Below are positions 26,785 to 35,869 of a stretch of 64,000 nucleotides of DNA, piece by piece. This DNA comes from Flagellimonas okinawensis (lineage in GTDB: Bacteria > Bacteroidota > Bacteroidia > Flavobacteriales > Flavobacteriaceae). The notes beneath the pieces are model-generated. The model saw nothing but the letters and a program-made list of their open reading frames with translations, did not search any database and was not told the origin of the DNA. Both the position numbers and the translations under genes were made by a program. The stretch lies in contig NZ_JARFVA010000002.1 of NCBI RefSeq assembly GCF_029194005.1, positions 62,001 to 126,000 of the forward strand, read 5' to 3'. The first letter of the stretch is position 1. Each line of letters opens with the position of its first letter.

Positions 26785-29109
26785 CTAGAAGTCCAGGTCG
26801 TCCAAATCGTCTTCAGTATCAACTTTAACCTCTTCTTTCACTTTTGAACAATCTATGTTGATGCTCATTTCTTCCGGAGCTTCAAATTCGTCCTTGGATA
26901 CCCCTATTTCCTCATCCGCATAGTTCTTTTTCATGTACAGGGCCCAAATGGGCAATGCCATGGCGGCCCCTTGTCCGTAAGTAATGCTGGAAAAATGAAT
27001 AGAACGATTTTCTCCTCCCACCCAAACTCCGGTGACCAGATTAGGTACCATGCCCATAAACCAACCATCACTTTGGTTTTGCGTAGTCCCCGTTTTACCT
27101 GCGATTGGATTTGTCAGCTCGTAAGGATAACCAGTAATAATTTCCTTATAAACTGTTGTTTCTTTCGCTCCTGAATGGCGTAATCTTGCTCCAGAACCGG
27201 ATTGTGTAACCCCTTCCAACAGGTTGACCATGGCATAGGCCACTTCTTTACTTAACACATCTTTAGTTTCGGGAGTATACTCATACAGTACAGATCCGTT
27301 TTTGTCCTCGATGCGGGTCACCATCACGGGCTTTACATATACCCCTTGATTTGCATAGGTGCCAAAGGCGCCTACCATATCATATACACTTACATCCGCC
27401 ACACCCAATGCAATAGAAGGTACTGCAGGGACATCTTTTGTAATACCCATGTTTTTGGCCAATGAAACAACTGCTCCAGGCCCAACCCGATCGATAAGTT
27501 GTGCCGTAATAGTATTTACCGAATTGGCCAATGCATTTTTCAGCGTCATATCCTCACCTGAATACTCGCCGTCGGAATTTTTAGGTTGCCACGCCTCCAT
27601 ATTTCCATGTTTTCCAGGTTCTATACTATATTGGTTGTCAGGTAATGTAAAACAGGGGGAGTATCGCAATTGATCAATGGCCGCCGCATACACAAATGGC
27701 TTGAACAATGAACCTGCTTGTCGAGCACCTTGATATACGTTGTCGTATTGGAAATGTTTGTAGTCGACTCCACCTACCCAAGCTTTCACGTGGCCAGTTT
27801 GCGGCTCCATTGACATCATTGATGTCCTAAGGAATGTTTTGTAATAGCGAATGGAATCCATCGGAGTCATAATGGTGTCCTTCTCGTATGAATCACTGTT
27901 CCAATCAAACACGGTCATTTCCGTTTTTTCATGAAAAGTGGCTTCGATTTCCTTTTCGGATAAGCCTTCTCGCTTTAATACTCTCCATCTTGGAGATGCT
28001 TTCATTGCACGCTCCATAATGGTGTCGATCGCACCCCGCGAAATATCCAAGAATGGGGCCGTTGGATTTCTTTGCGGCGTATTTTGATGAAAAAACTTGG
28101 CCTGTAGGTTGCTCATATGCTCCTGTACGGCTTCTTCGGCATTGCGTTGCATTCTGGAATCCACTGTGGTATAAACCTTGAGTCCATCCAAATAAATATT
28201 CCATTTTTCACCGTTTGGCTTTGGGTTGTCTTTTACCCAATTGTTCAACCAGCGTTGAAGGTACATCCTAAAATAGGTGGCCAATCCTTCCCTATGGGAC
28301 TCTGGATTAAAATTGATCTTCATCTCCAAAGTCTGTAGGGAGTCTTTTTCCTTTTCGCTGATATACCCGTATTTGGCCATTTGACCAAGGACCGTATTTC
28401 TTCGGTTGAACACTAATTCCTCTCGCCTGATCGGATTATAAAGAGAGGAGTTCTTTAACATTCCAATCAATACTGCGGACTCCTCAGTTCTTAACTCATT
28501 GGGCTCTTTTCCAAAATATATCCTGGAAGCTGAACGTATGCCATCGGCGGCATATCCAAAATCATAGATATTGAGGTACATCGCTATGATCTCTTCCTTT
28601 GTATAATTACGTTCCAGTCGAGTGGCTATTACCCACTCCTTAATCTTTTGTGTAACCGCTTCAAAAAGGTTCCTGGATCGGACTCCTACGAACAATTGTC
28701 GGGCCAATTGCTGTGAAATGGTACTGGCACCTCCCTTTGTTCCCAAATAGGCCAATGCCCTTGCAAAACCTCTTGCATCGATTCCGGAATGTTCGTAATA
28801 TCTTGCATCCTCGGTGGCCACTAGTGCATCCACGATGTTTTGGGGAAGGGTTTCATAATCGACCCAAGTCCTGTTATCATCTAAATAAAGTTTTCCCAAG
28901 GTTTCGCCATCGGAAGAAATAAATTCTGTGGCCAAATTGGTTTCGGGGTTCTCCAAACGTTCAAAAGTGGGCATTTCACCAAAGACCCCCCAAGAAGCCA
29001 AAAGAAAAATAAGAACGACGGACAATACTCCTGTTCCAAATAAGATCCAAAACCATTTAATGAAGGGGAAAAAGTTCTGTTGCTGTTTTTTTTGACGCTT
29101 TTTTGCCAT
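26785..29109 (-). CDS. Penicillin-binding protein 1A (bifunctional transglycosylase/transpeptidase)
   Basis: 774 residues. One N-terminal membrane helix (about 18-40) precedes the GT51 domain, whose catalytic Glu lies in VATEDARYYEHSG (E100), followed by GGASTISQQLARQLF. The transpeptidase has AGSLFKPF (Ser 467, Lys 470), NSVN (530-532) and GKTGTTQ (672-674). It polymerises and crosslinks peptidoglycan in the periplasm. The acidic C-terminal tail (VKVDTEDDLDDLDF) is typical of the flavobacterial form. It lies 2 nt after gldH. Confidence 0.95.
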   Translation of the reverse strand: MAKKRQKKQQQNFFPFIKWFWILFGTGVLSVVLIFLLASWGVFGEMPTFERLENPETNLATEFISSDGETLGKLYLDDNRTWVDYETLPQNIVDALVATEDARYYEHSGIDARGFARALAYLGTKGGASTISQQLARQLFVGVRSRNLFEAVTQKIKEWVIATRLERNYTKEEIIAMYLNIYDFGYAADGIRSASRIYFGKEPNELRTEESAVLIGMLKNSSLYNPIRREELVFNRRNTVLGQMAKYGYISEKEKDSLQTLEMKINFNPESHREGLATYFRMYLQRWLNNWVKDNPKPNGEKWNIYLDGLKVYTTVDSRMQRNAEEAVQEHMSNLQAKFFHQNTPQRNPTAPFLDISRGAIDTIMERAMKASPRWRVLKREGLSEKEIEATFHEKTEMTVFDWNSDSYEKDTIMTPMDSIRYYKTFLRTSMMSMEPQTGHVKAWVGGVDYKHFQYDNVYQGARQAGSLFKPFVYAAAIDQLRYSPCFTLPDNQYSIEPGKHGNMEAWQPKNSDGEYSGEDMTLKNALANSVNTITAQLIDRVGPGAVVSLAKNMGITKDVPAVPSIALGVADVSVYDMVGAFGTYANQGVYVKPVMVTRIEDKNGSVLYEYTPETKDVLSKEVAYAMVNLLEGVTQSGSGARLRHSGAKETTVYKEIITGYPYELTNPIAGKTGTTQNQSDGWFMGMVPNLVTGVWVGGENRSIHFSSITYGQGAAMALPIWALYMKKNYADEEIGVSKDEFEAPEEMSINIDCSKVKEEVKVDTEDDLDDLDF

Positions 29110-29111
29110 TA

Positions 29112-29600
29112 CTATTTGGGTGCTTTTTCTATTTCCAAACCAACATCGGTAATTCCTTTCAGCTGATGAAGGCCTCCCACATCGCCATTTTTACGCATGG
29201 CATGTGAAATATTTACCTTATATACGCCAGAATTCGGAAAATCGATGTTTTCCTTGTACCATAGCTTGTTTTCCTTGACACTTCCCATTCCTTTTCCCAG
29301 CCATTCGCCATTGGGTTCTGCCATTCTATATTCCAATGTATCCTTAACGGTATTTCCATTGGGATATTCTAATTCGGTTATCAGGAATAAATTACTGAAG
29401 GCAAAGTGGTCATCGTTCCTGATATTGATGAACATGTTATAGGTCGATGTGGAATCCAACTCTGAAAATTGAAAATCGACGGCTTGGCCCATTTCCCATT
29501 CTCCTTCTTTGATGGGCCTATAGTCCGAATAGACCAGCAACTCGTTGCAGGAGGATAGCGCAAGGACTGCAATGAGCAAAAACAAAGACTTATTTCGCAT
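29112..29600 (-). CDS. gldH: Gliding motility lipoprotein GldH
   Basis: 162 residues from the ATG ending at 29600. A lipoprotein signal (LLIAVLALSSC) is followed by NELLVYSDYRPIKEGEWEMG, FSELDSTSTYNMFINIRND, and YKVNISHAMRKNGDVGGLHQ, the GldH pattern. GldH is required for gliding in flavobacteria and sits at the cell envelope. Its 5' end overlaps the ricT 3' end by 11 nt, so translation may be coupled; the order ricT-gldH-pbp1A is one operon. Confidence 0.9.
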   Translation of the reverse strand: MRNKSLFLLIAVLALSSCNELLVYSDYRPIKEGEWEMGQAVDFQFSELDSTSTYNMFINIRNDDHFAFSNLFLITELEYPNGNTVKDTLEYRMAEPNGEWLGKGMGSVKENKLWYKENIDFPNSGVYKVNISHAMRKNGDVGGLHQLKGITDVGLEIEKAPK

Positions 29601-30750
29601 TTGGGGATGCTTTAGATTTTGGTTTTCTTCTTTTTTTCTTTCTTCTTCTTTTCTTGTTCGGTCTATCAAAACGGGTAAGACTGTCTTGACCGACTACATT
29701 TTCGAAAGTTGTTTTTTCCTCGCTGATATTGTCCGCTGCATAATCTTCCAGGCTTTCAACTTTCTCGTTCTTTTTGTTCAATTCCAAGATTTCGAGTACC
29801 TGGTCTTTGGTCAATGTATGCCAGGTCGCGGGTTCGTCCTTATAGGAAAACCAAAGGGTTTCCTTAAAAATATCGGCCTTTTGGCAAAATGCCAATCCCT
29901 TTTTGGTCTTTAGCTTACAATCGGATGGTGGAAAGTTTTTGAGGGCTTCGAGGTACATATCCAATTCGTAGTTGAGGCAACACTTTAGTTTGCCGCACTG
30001 CCCTGCCAATTTTTGTGGGTTCAAGGCCAATTGCTGGTACCTGGCAGATGCCGTGCTTACAGACCTGAAATCGGTGAGCCATGTGGAGCAACAAAGTTCT
30101 CGGCCACAAGAACCAATGCCTCCCAAACGCTGGGCTTCCTGTCGATATCCTATTTGGCGCATTTCAATTCGGATTCCAAAAGCCTTGGCCATATCCTTGA
30201 TCAATTGTCGAAAATCGACCCGATCATCGGCCGTGTAATAAAACGTAGCTTTGGAACCATCACCTTGAAATTCAACATCGCTGAGCTTCATTTGGAGTTT
30301 TAGGGAAATGGCAATTTCCCTGGAGCGCTTTTTGATCTCTTCCTCCTTGTCCCTACATTTTTGCCAAATATCTATGTCCCGTTGTGTGGCCTTTCTGTAG
30401 ACCTTGGGGAGATTTTTATCGTCAGCAGAAACTTTTTTACGTTTCATCTGAATCCTTACAAGCTCACCCGTAAGCGTTACGACACCTACATCGTGACCGG
30501 ATTTGGCTTGAGTGGCCACTACGTCCCCTATGGAGAGTGTGAGATTTTCCGTGTTCCTGAAAAATTCCTTTCTGCTATTCTTGAAACGCACCTCAACGCA
30601 ATCAAAAGGTTTTTGACCGTTGGGCAACGACATATTGGAAAGCCAATCAAAGACTGTCAGCTTATTACAACCATCAGTGCCGCAAGTACCATTGTTCTTG
30701 CAACCACGCGGTTGTCCATCCTTGCCGGTTGAACAACTGCTACACGCCAT
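29590..30750 (-). CDS. ricT: PSP1 domain protein RicT (YaaT-like)
   Basis: 386 residues. A cysteine-rich N terminus (C3, C6, C17, C23, C28), the PSP1 domain (about 80-200) and conserved cysteine pairs in GIGSCGRELCCSTWL (about 215-221) and QCGKLKCCLNYEL (about 252-258) identify the RicT/YaaT family. In Bacillus, RicT with RicA and RicF forms Fe-S complexes that affect RNA processing; its role in Bacteroidota is not defined. The extreme C terminus is a lysine/arginine run (KKRRRKKKRRK), likely nucleic-acid-binding. Confidence 0.9.
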   Translation of the reverse strand: MACSSCSTGKDGQPRGCKNNGTCGTDGCNKLTVFDWLSNMSLPNGQKPFDCVEVRFKNSRKEFFRNTENLTLSIGDVVATQAKSGHDVGVVTLTGELVRIQMKRKKVSADDKNLPKVYRKATQRDIDIWQKCRDKEEEIKKRSREIAISLKLQMKLSDVEFQGDGSKATFYYTADDRVDFRQLIKDMAKAFGIRIEMRQIGYRQEAQRLGGIGSCGRELCCSTWLTDFRSVSTASARYQQLALNPQKLAGQCGKLKCCLNYELDMYLEALKNFPPSDCKLKTKKGLAFCQKADIFKETLWFSYKDEPATWHTLTKDQVLEILELNKKNEKVESLEDYAADNISEEKTTFENVVGQDSLTRFDRPNKKRRRKKKRRKPKSKASPNAK

Positions 30751-30852
30751 ATATAATATCTTGATTTAAGGAAACTTAAAACATTTCCTTAAAAAGGGTT
30801 CATAAAAATTACTAGTTGTAAATATAACACAATTTGTTGCAGCATTGAAATA

Positions 30853-31884
30853 CTAGTTCTTGTATTTCAATACAGGGGAGCGGCCTTTTTTGAATATTTT
30901 GTTGCTGGCCCCTTTGCCCTTGCGCAAACGTTTTTGTTCCTCATAAGGCAAAGCATGTACTTCCATACAATCCACCGAACAACAATTGTTCATTTTTTCT
31001 GCACATTCCTCACATTGGATAAACAATAAATGGCAGGCTTCGTTGGCGCAGTTCACATGGGTATCGCACGGCTTTCCACATTGGTGGCAATGTGCGATCA
31101 CTTCCTCGGAAATACGCTCCCCTCTACGGTGGTCAAAAACAAAGTTTTTTCCCAAAAATTTATTTTCCAATTGCTTTTCGCGCACTTGTCGGGTGTATTC
31201 TATAATACCGCCTTCCAGCTGGTAGACATTTTTAAAGCCTTTGTGTTTGTAATAGGCACTGGCCTTTTCACAACGGATGCCACCAGTGCAGTACATGACC
31301 AATTTTTTATCTTCTTTGTGTTCAGCGAGATCTTGCTCAATGATGTCCAATGAGTCCCTAAAGGTGTCAACATCCGGGGTAATGGCATTTTTAAAATGGC
31401 CGATTTCACTTTCGTAGTGATTGCGCATGTCGACCAGAACGGTGTTTTCGTCCTCAATAAGTTCGTTGAATTGTTCGGCGCCCACATGAATTCCCTTATT
31501 GGTCACATCAAAGGTATCGTCGTTAAGGCCGTCGGCAACAATTTTATCGCGCACCTTTACCTTAAGTTTCAAAAATGACTTATTGTCCTGTTCAATGGCA
31601 ATGTTCAATCTCACATTTTCCAAAAATGAAATACTGTCCAGATGTTCCTTGAACACATTGAAATTATCCGCAGGAACCGAAAGTTGGGCATTTATACCTT
31701 CCTGGGCCACATAAATACGACCAAGGACTTCCATGTCGTTCCAGGCCAAGAAAAGATGGTTCCTCAAAATCTGAGGGTTACCTATATGTGCATATTTATA
31801 GAAAGAGATGGTAAGCCGATCTTTACCGGCCTCCTCAATTAGGGCTTCCCTTTCTTTTGCACTTAATGTATTGTACAGTTGCAT
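30853..31884 (-). CDS. trhO: tRNA uridine(34) hydroxylase TrhO (YceA, rhodanese family)
   Basis: 343 residues. An N-terminal domain (about 1-130; FYKYAHIGNPQILRNHLFLA) precedes a rhodanese domain with the active loop MYCTGGIRCEKASA (C199, C205). The C terminus is a cysteine-rich zinc-type region (CHQCGKPCDTHVNCANEACH, then CEECAEKM...CCSVDCMEV). TrhO hydroxylates U34 of certain tRNAs in a prephenate-linked route. It is transcribed divergently from recA. Confidence 0.92.
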   Translation of the reverse strand: MQLYNTLSAKEREALIEEAGKDRLTISFYKYAHIGNPQILRNHLFLAWNDMEVLGRIYVAQEGINAQLSVPADNFNVFKEHLDSISFLENVRLNIAIEQDNKSFLKLKVKVRDKIVADGLNDDTFDVTNKGIHVGAEQFNELIEDENTVLVDMRNHYESEIGHFKNAITPDVDTFRDSLDIIEQDLAEHKEDKKLVMYCTGGIRCEKASAYYKHKGFKNVYQLEGGIIEYTRQVREKQLENKFLGKNFVFDHRRGERISEEVIAHCHQCGKPCDTHVNCANEACHLLFIQCEECAEKMNNCCSVDCMEVHALPYEEQKRLRKGKGASNKIFKKGRSPVLKYKN

Positions 31885-31928
31885 GCTATACCTGATTAAG
31901 TTAAAGAATGGTTCTTTGAATTCTGGGG

Positions 31929-31960
31929 CAAAGATAAAAATTAATGGGAGGGTAAATCAA
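31929..31960 (-). promoter_or_regulatory. trhO promoter
   Basis: Minus strand: TTG at 31960-31958, a 21-nt spacer, then TATCTTTG at 31936-31929 (exact TAnnTTTG), about 45 nt before the ATG. Confidence 0.5.
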
Positions 31961-32106
31961 AAGGGCCTGTTAAAGGCCCCTGTGATCCATTGAATTCCTT
32001 TTCATAGCTAAATTTTCTCCCTCCTAGCAATTCCGAGCCGTAATCGACTCTATATATATGAGTTAGTACACTTAAGATGTTATGTTATTAAAAAGGTTGC
32101 GTGGCC

Positions 32107-32138
32107 TTTGTAGCGTGTTGAAAGAAATGGTATTTTAG
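32107..32138 (+). promoter_or_regulatory. recA promoter
   Basis: TTTG at 32107-32110, exactly 20 nt, then TATTTTAG at 32131-32138 (one mismatch to TAnnTTTG), 20 nt before the recA ATG. I see no obvious LexA-box palindrome beside it. Confidence 0.5.
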
Positions 32139-32158
32139 CCTTCCTAACATTTTTTACC

Positions 32159-33166
32159 ATGAGCAAAGAAAAAGAAGCAAAATTAAAAGCCCTCAAACTT
32201 ACATTGGACAAGTTGGACAAAACCTACGGAAAAGGTGCTGTCATGAAAATGGGGGACAGTGTTGTTGAAGATGTAGAGGTGATTTCTTCTGGCTCATTGG
32301 GACTGGACATTGCGCTTGGCGTTGGTGGCTACCCTAGAGGAAGAGTGATAGAAATCTATGGACCTGAATCTTCCGGTAAGACTACTTTGACACTGCATGC
32401 CATTGCCGAGGCACAAAAAGCTGGTGGTATTGCTGCATTTATTGATGCGGAACATGCCTTTGATCGCTTTTATGCCAAAAAATTGGGCGTGGATATCGAC
32501 AATCTTATCATATCACAGCCCGACCATGGTGAACAAGCGCTGGAAATAGCGGATAACCTTATTCGTTCTGGAGCCATTGATATCGTTATTGTGGATTCTG
32601 TTGCCGCATTGACCCCTAAAAGTGAGATAGAGGGCGAAATGGGGGATTCCAAAATGGGATTGCACGCCCGTTTAATGTCCCAGGCCTTGCGAAAACTGAC
32701 TTCGACCATCAGTAAAACAAAATGTACGGTTATATTCATTAACCAGTTAAGGGAAAAAATCGGCGTTATGTTCGGTAACCCCGAAACAACCACCGGTGGT
32801 AATGCTCTTAAATTTTATGCGTCCGTTCGTTTGGATATTAGAAGATCCACGCAGATAAAGAGCACGGATGGTGATGTTCAAGGAAACAAGACCAGGGTAA
32901 AAGTGGTAAAGAACAAAGTAGCTCCCCCATTTAAGACCGCAGAATTCGATATCATGTACGGTGAGGGCATCTCAAAAATTGGAGAAATCCTGGATTTGGG
33001 GGTCGCTTACGAAATCGTAAAGAAAAGTGGTTCTTGGTTCAGTTATGGAGATACCAAGTTGGGACAAGGTAGAGATGCCGTAAAAGCACTTTTATTGGAC
33101 AACCCGGAACTTTCCGAAGAACTAGAGGCCAAAATCAAAGAGGCCATTGCCACGGTAAACGAGTAA
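32159..33166 (+). CDS. recA: Recombinase RecA
   Basis: 335 residues. Walker A is GPESSGKTT (68-76), Walker B is [12 protein letters not shown], and the L1/L2 DNA-binding loops ([40 protein letters not shown]) are intact. RecA catalyses strand exchange in homologous recombination and activates the SOS response. The C-terminal tail is short. The core is well conserved with no sign of decay, unlike nearby dprA. Confidence 0.98.
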   Translation: MSKEKEAKLKALKLTLDKLDKTYGKGAVMKMGDSVVEDVEVISSGSLGLDIALGVGGYPRGRVIEIYGPESSGKTTLTLHAIAEAQKAGGIAAFIDAEHAFDRFYAKKLGVDIDNLIISQPDHGEQALEIADNLIRSGAIDIVIVDSVAALTPKSEIEGEMGDSKMGLHARLMSQALRKLTSTISKTKCTVIFINQLREKIGVMFGNPETTTGGNALKFYASVRLDIRRSTQIKSTDGDVQGNKTRVKVVKNKVAPPFKTAEFDIMYGEGISKIGEILDLGVAYEIVKKSGSWFSYGDTKLGQGRDAVKALLLDNPELSEELEAKIKEAIATVNE

Positions 33167-33261
33167 CCGCTTATCGATTTTTCGTGAAGATTAACTTTTG
33201 GTTGTGATAATCCCACGCAACCCTTGTTTGTAGCATACATCTAAGGAATAAAAGGATTATT

Positions 33262-33702
33262 ATGAAAAAAGTGCTGATGCCTCTAATATTGCTAGTGGCA
33301 TGCTCATGGTTCACTGCATGTGAGGTGGACGATGATTCCCCAAATTTTTACTTTACCGCCTTGACCACCGTTGAGGCCAATGTACCAGAATCTTTTGAAT
33401 TTGGTGAAACCTATGATATTGAAGTAACTTACCTTAGGCCAAATGGTTGTACCTTCTTTGAAGGTTTTGATGTAATGCAAACAGCCGAAACCGATAGAGA
33501 TGTGGTGGTAATAGGCTCTGTCCTCACAGATGAAGACCGTGCATGTACCCAAGCAGTGGAAGAAGTTGTGGCCATTTTAAAGTTCAATGTAATCTATACC
33601 GAAGAGTATAAATTTAGGTTTTACGCCGGTGACGATACGGATGGCAATGCGACCTATTTGGAATATACAATCCCGGTAGCTGCGCAGGCATCCACTAATT
33701 AA
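33262..33702 (+). CDS. Lipoprotein of unknown function
   Basis: 146 residues. MKKVLMPLILLVACSWFTAC is a lipoprotein signal (cleavage before the Cys near residue 20). The mature part is acidic with a beta-rich pattern (YFTALTTVEANVPESFEFGE; TYDIEVTYLRPNGCTFFEGF) and two further cysteines. It sits between recA and the sigma factor gene, the next gene beginning 27 nt later, so it may be co-transcribed with the sigma factor. I recognise no family. Confidence 0.75.
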   Translation: MKKVLMPLILLVACSWFTACEVDDDSPNFYFTALTTVEANVPESFEFGETYDIEVTYLRPNGCTFFEGFDVMQTAETDRDVVVIGSVLTDEDRACTQAVEEVVAILKFNVIYTEEYKFRFYAGDDTDGNATYLEYTIPVAAQASTN

Positions 33703-33728
33703 AACAACAATCCAGAATTGACCAACAT

Positions 33729-34259
33729 TTGGATCTTGAAGAACTGATACATAAGTGTAAAAAGGGAAACCGACAGGCCCAGGCCGAGCTATATCGGAGA
33801 TACTCCGGTGTGCTTTATGGCATGTGCCTAAAATATTCCCGTAATAAAACCGAGGCAGAAGACAATCTGCACGATAGTTTTATGATCATATATGATAAGG
33901 TCGGGCAGTTCAGTTTTAAAGGGTCTTTTGAAGGGTGGATCAAAAGAATAACGGTAAACACAGTACTTCAGAAATACAGAAAGGACCAACACCTAAATTT
34001 GGTTTCCGAAAATACAGAAGACCAGATAGAGGTCGAAACAGAAGATGCAGATATTAGCCTGCCTACCCTTTTGGGATACATTCAAGAACTACCGCACAAG
34101 TATCGGCTGACATTCAACCTTTACGTGCTGGACGGTTATAGCCATAAAGAAATCAGTGAAATGTTGGGGACATCCACTGGAACTTCAAAATCGAATTTGG
34201 CCAGGGCCAAGGCAATTTTGAGGGATAAAATTGAAAAAGCGAAAATAAACATTGCTTAA
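33729..34259 (+). CDS. RNA polymerase sigma factor, ECF subfamily
   Basis: 176 residues from a TTG start (M-DLEELIHKCKKGNRQAQA). Region 2 includes YGMCLKYSRNKTEAEDNLHD and FEGWIKRITVNTVLQKYRK; region 4 is LPHKYRLTFNLYVLDGYSHK followed by EISEMLGTSTGTSKSNLARA. It would direct RNA polymerase to a small regulon, probably linked to envelope conditions. The next gene begins 10 nt later and its product has an N-terminal cytoplasmic part plus membrane helix, as an anti-sigma partner would. Confidence 0.9.
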   Translation: MDLEELIHKCKKGNRQAQAELYRRYSGVLYGMCLKYSRNKTEAEDNLHDSFMIIYDKVGQFSFKGSFEGWIKRITVNTVLQKYRKDQHLNLVSENTEDQIEVETEDADISLPTLLGYIQELPHKYRLTFNLYVLDGYSHKEISEMLGTSTGTSKSNLARAKAILRDKIEKAKINIA

Positions 34260-34269
34260 ATAGATAACG

Positions 34270-35727
34270 ATGGGGAAAAAGAATTTAGAGCAATTGTTCA
34301 AAGAAAGTTTTCAAAACTTTCAGGAAACTCCAGATGAGAAAGTCTGGTCTTCCATTGAAGCTTCTTTGGACAACAAGAAACAAAAAAAACGGGTCATACC
34401 CATTTGGTGGGGCCTTGGCGGAATTGCAGCCGCGCTTGCTGTCCTGTTGATGATCATCAACCCATTTGAAAATGGACCAGAACAAGAACAGATCATTTCC
34501 GATACGGATACCATAGAAGTACCTGAAGGATCTAGTGATTCTGAAAAAATGAACAGTGAAACTTTTTCGCCACCTTCCAACTCTCAGAAGGTTCAAGAAG
34601 GAATTGCGAACACTTCAAAAAGTGATGATTTGGACGACAACAGTGTTCGTACAAACGCAAGGAAACAGAGCGGAAATGGCAATTCACCACTAGTCAATAA
34701 GTCTTTAGTGGCATCCAACAACAATGATTCTCCAAAAGAAGATGAAAAAAACAAGGGCGGCAATCTCACTACCAACGTTATTTCTTCCGATCAAAATGGC
34801 GAATCATCTAATACGGCACTTGCAAAAAACACTGTCAAAAAAAATACACCAAAAGAGGGTGGAATATCTGGTGCCGAGACAAATGAGACCCTAATTGCAC
34901 AAAATAAGGAGAACAAGGAAGAAGCTGAAAAACAATCCATTTATGATGCAATTGAGGAACAAAACGAACTAAAAGAAGCCATAACAGAAAACAAGAATGG
35001 CAAATGGTCCGTTGGGCCATCTTTGGCGCCAGTCTATTTTGATGCTGCGGGTACCGGATCTCCTGTAGGCTCGGATTTTACTTCCAACTCAAAATCGGGA
35101 AAGCTTAATCTGAGTTACGGACTTACGGTGGCCTATGAATTGGGCAAAAAGCTAAAAATCCGTTCTGGAGTACACAGAGTGGATTACGGCTACAACACCA
35201 ACGACGTTGTTTTTTCTTCCACCTTAAGAGCAGCATCCACGGACAAGATTGCCAATATTGATTACAACACAACCTCTACCTCCATTGTAGTACAGAGTAA
35301 GGACAATGCTAAAAACTCCCCCTCATTGGCCTCTAAAGAAATTGCTTTGAGCGAAGCCCCTTCGTTGGATGGCAAAATGGTACAGCAGCTAGGTTATATC
35401 GAGGTGCCTCTGGAATTAAACTATGCCCTAGTGGACCGTAAGTTTGGGGTGGACTTAATAGGAGGGGTCAGTTCACTTTTCCTTGTGGATAATGCAGTTT
35501 TATTGGAATCCAATAGCCTTGTCACGGAAATGGGAGAAGCCAATAACATAAACTCATTGAATTTTAGTGCGAACTTAGGAATGGGACTTAACTACAAGTT
35601 TTCTCCTAAAATTAGAATCAATGTAGAGCCTGTTTTTAAATATCAATTAAATACATTTTCGAATGTCTCCGGAAACTTTCAGCCCTACACGATTGGAGTG
35701 TATAGCGGGTTTAGTTTTAGGTTTTAA
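34270..35727 (+). CDS. Membrane-anchored protein with low-complexity linker and C-terminal beta-barrel domain (candidate anti-sigma)
   Basis: 485 residues. Residues 1-40 are cytoplasmic (LEQLFKESFQNFQETPDEKV then WSSIEASL, resembling short anti-sigma segments). A membrane helix (about 45-63, IWWGLGGIAAALAVLLMII) follows, then about 150 residues of Ser/Asn/Glu/Lys-rich linker (about 70-235), and a C-terminal domain of beta strands (GLTVAYELGKKLKIRSGVHR, GYIEVPLELNYALV, SGFSFRF) typical of porin-family barrels. The layout would let it bind the sigma factor inside and sense or form an envelope structure outside; that role is inferred from position and topology. Confidence 0.75.
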   Translation: MGKKNLEQLFKESFQNFQETPDEKVWSSIEASLDNKKQKKRVIPIWWGLGGIAAALAVLLMIINPFENGPEQEQIISDTDTIEVPEGSSDSEKMNSETFSPPSNSQKVQEGIANTSKSDDLDDNSVRTNARKQSGNGNSPLVNKSLVASNNNDSPKEDEKNKGGNLTTNVISSDQNGESSNTALAKNTVKKNTPKEGGISGAETNETLIAQNKENKEEAEKQSIYDAIEEQNELKEAITENKNGKWSVGPSLAPVYFDAAGTGSPVGSDFTSNSKSGKLNLSYGLTVAYELGKKLKIRSGVHRVDYGYNTNDVVFSSTLRAASTDKIANIDYNTTSTSIVVQSKDNAKNSPSLASKEIALSEAPSLDGKMVQQLGYIEVPLELNYALVDRKFGVDLIGGVSSLFLVDNAVLLESNSLVTEMGEANNINSLNFSANLGMGLNYKFSPKIRINVEPVFKYQLNTFSNVSGNFQPYTIGVYSGFSFRF

Positions 35728-35773
35728 TCATAAAGAAGTTGGTTAGGAAGATTGCTCCTTAATGCAATCAATT

Positions 35774-35804
35774 GAGCGCTCTATTAAAATAGGGCGCTTT
35801 TTTT
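35774..35804 (+). terminator. Terminator after the sigma/anti-sigma genes
   Basis: GAGCGCTCTA, short AT loop, TAGGGCGC (one G-T pair), then T7. Confidence 0.8.
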
Positions 35805-35869
35805 AGGCAATTTCATTCGCATATTTTTCTTACATTCAGGTTCTAAACACTAACCAACTTATTGATACT

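Noticed and set aside
31963..31980. GGGCC/GGCCC hairpin between trhO and recA
   Set aside because: Only 5 bp with no T run; too weak to call a terminator or operator.
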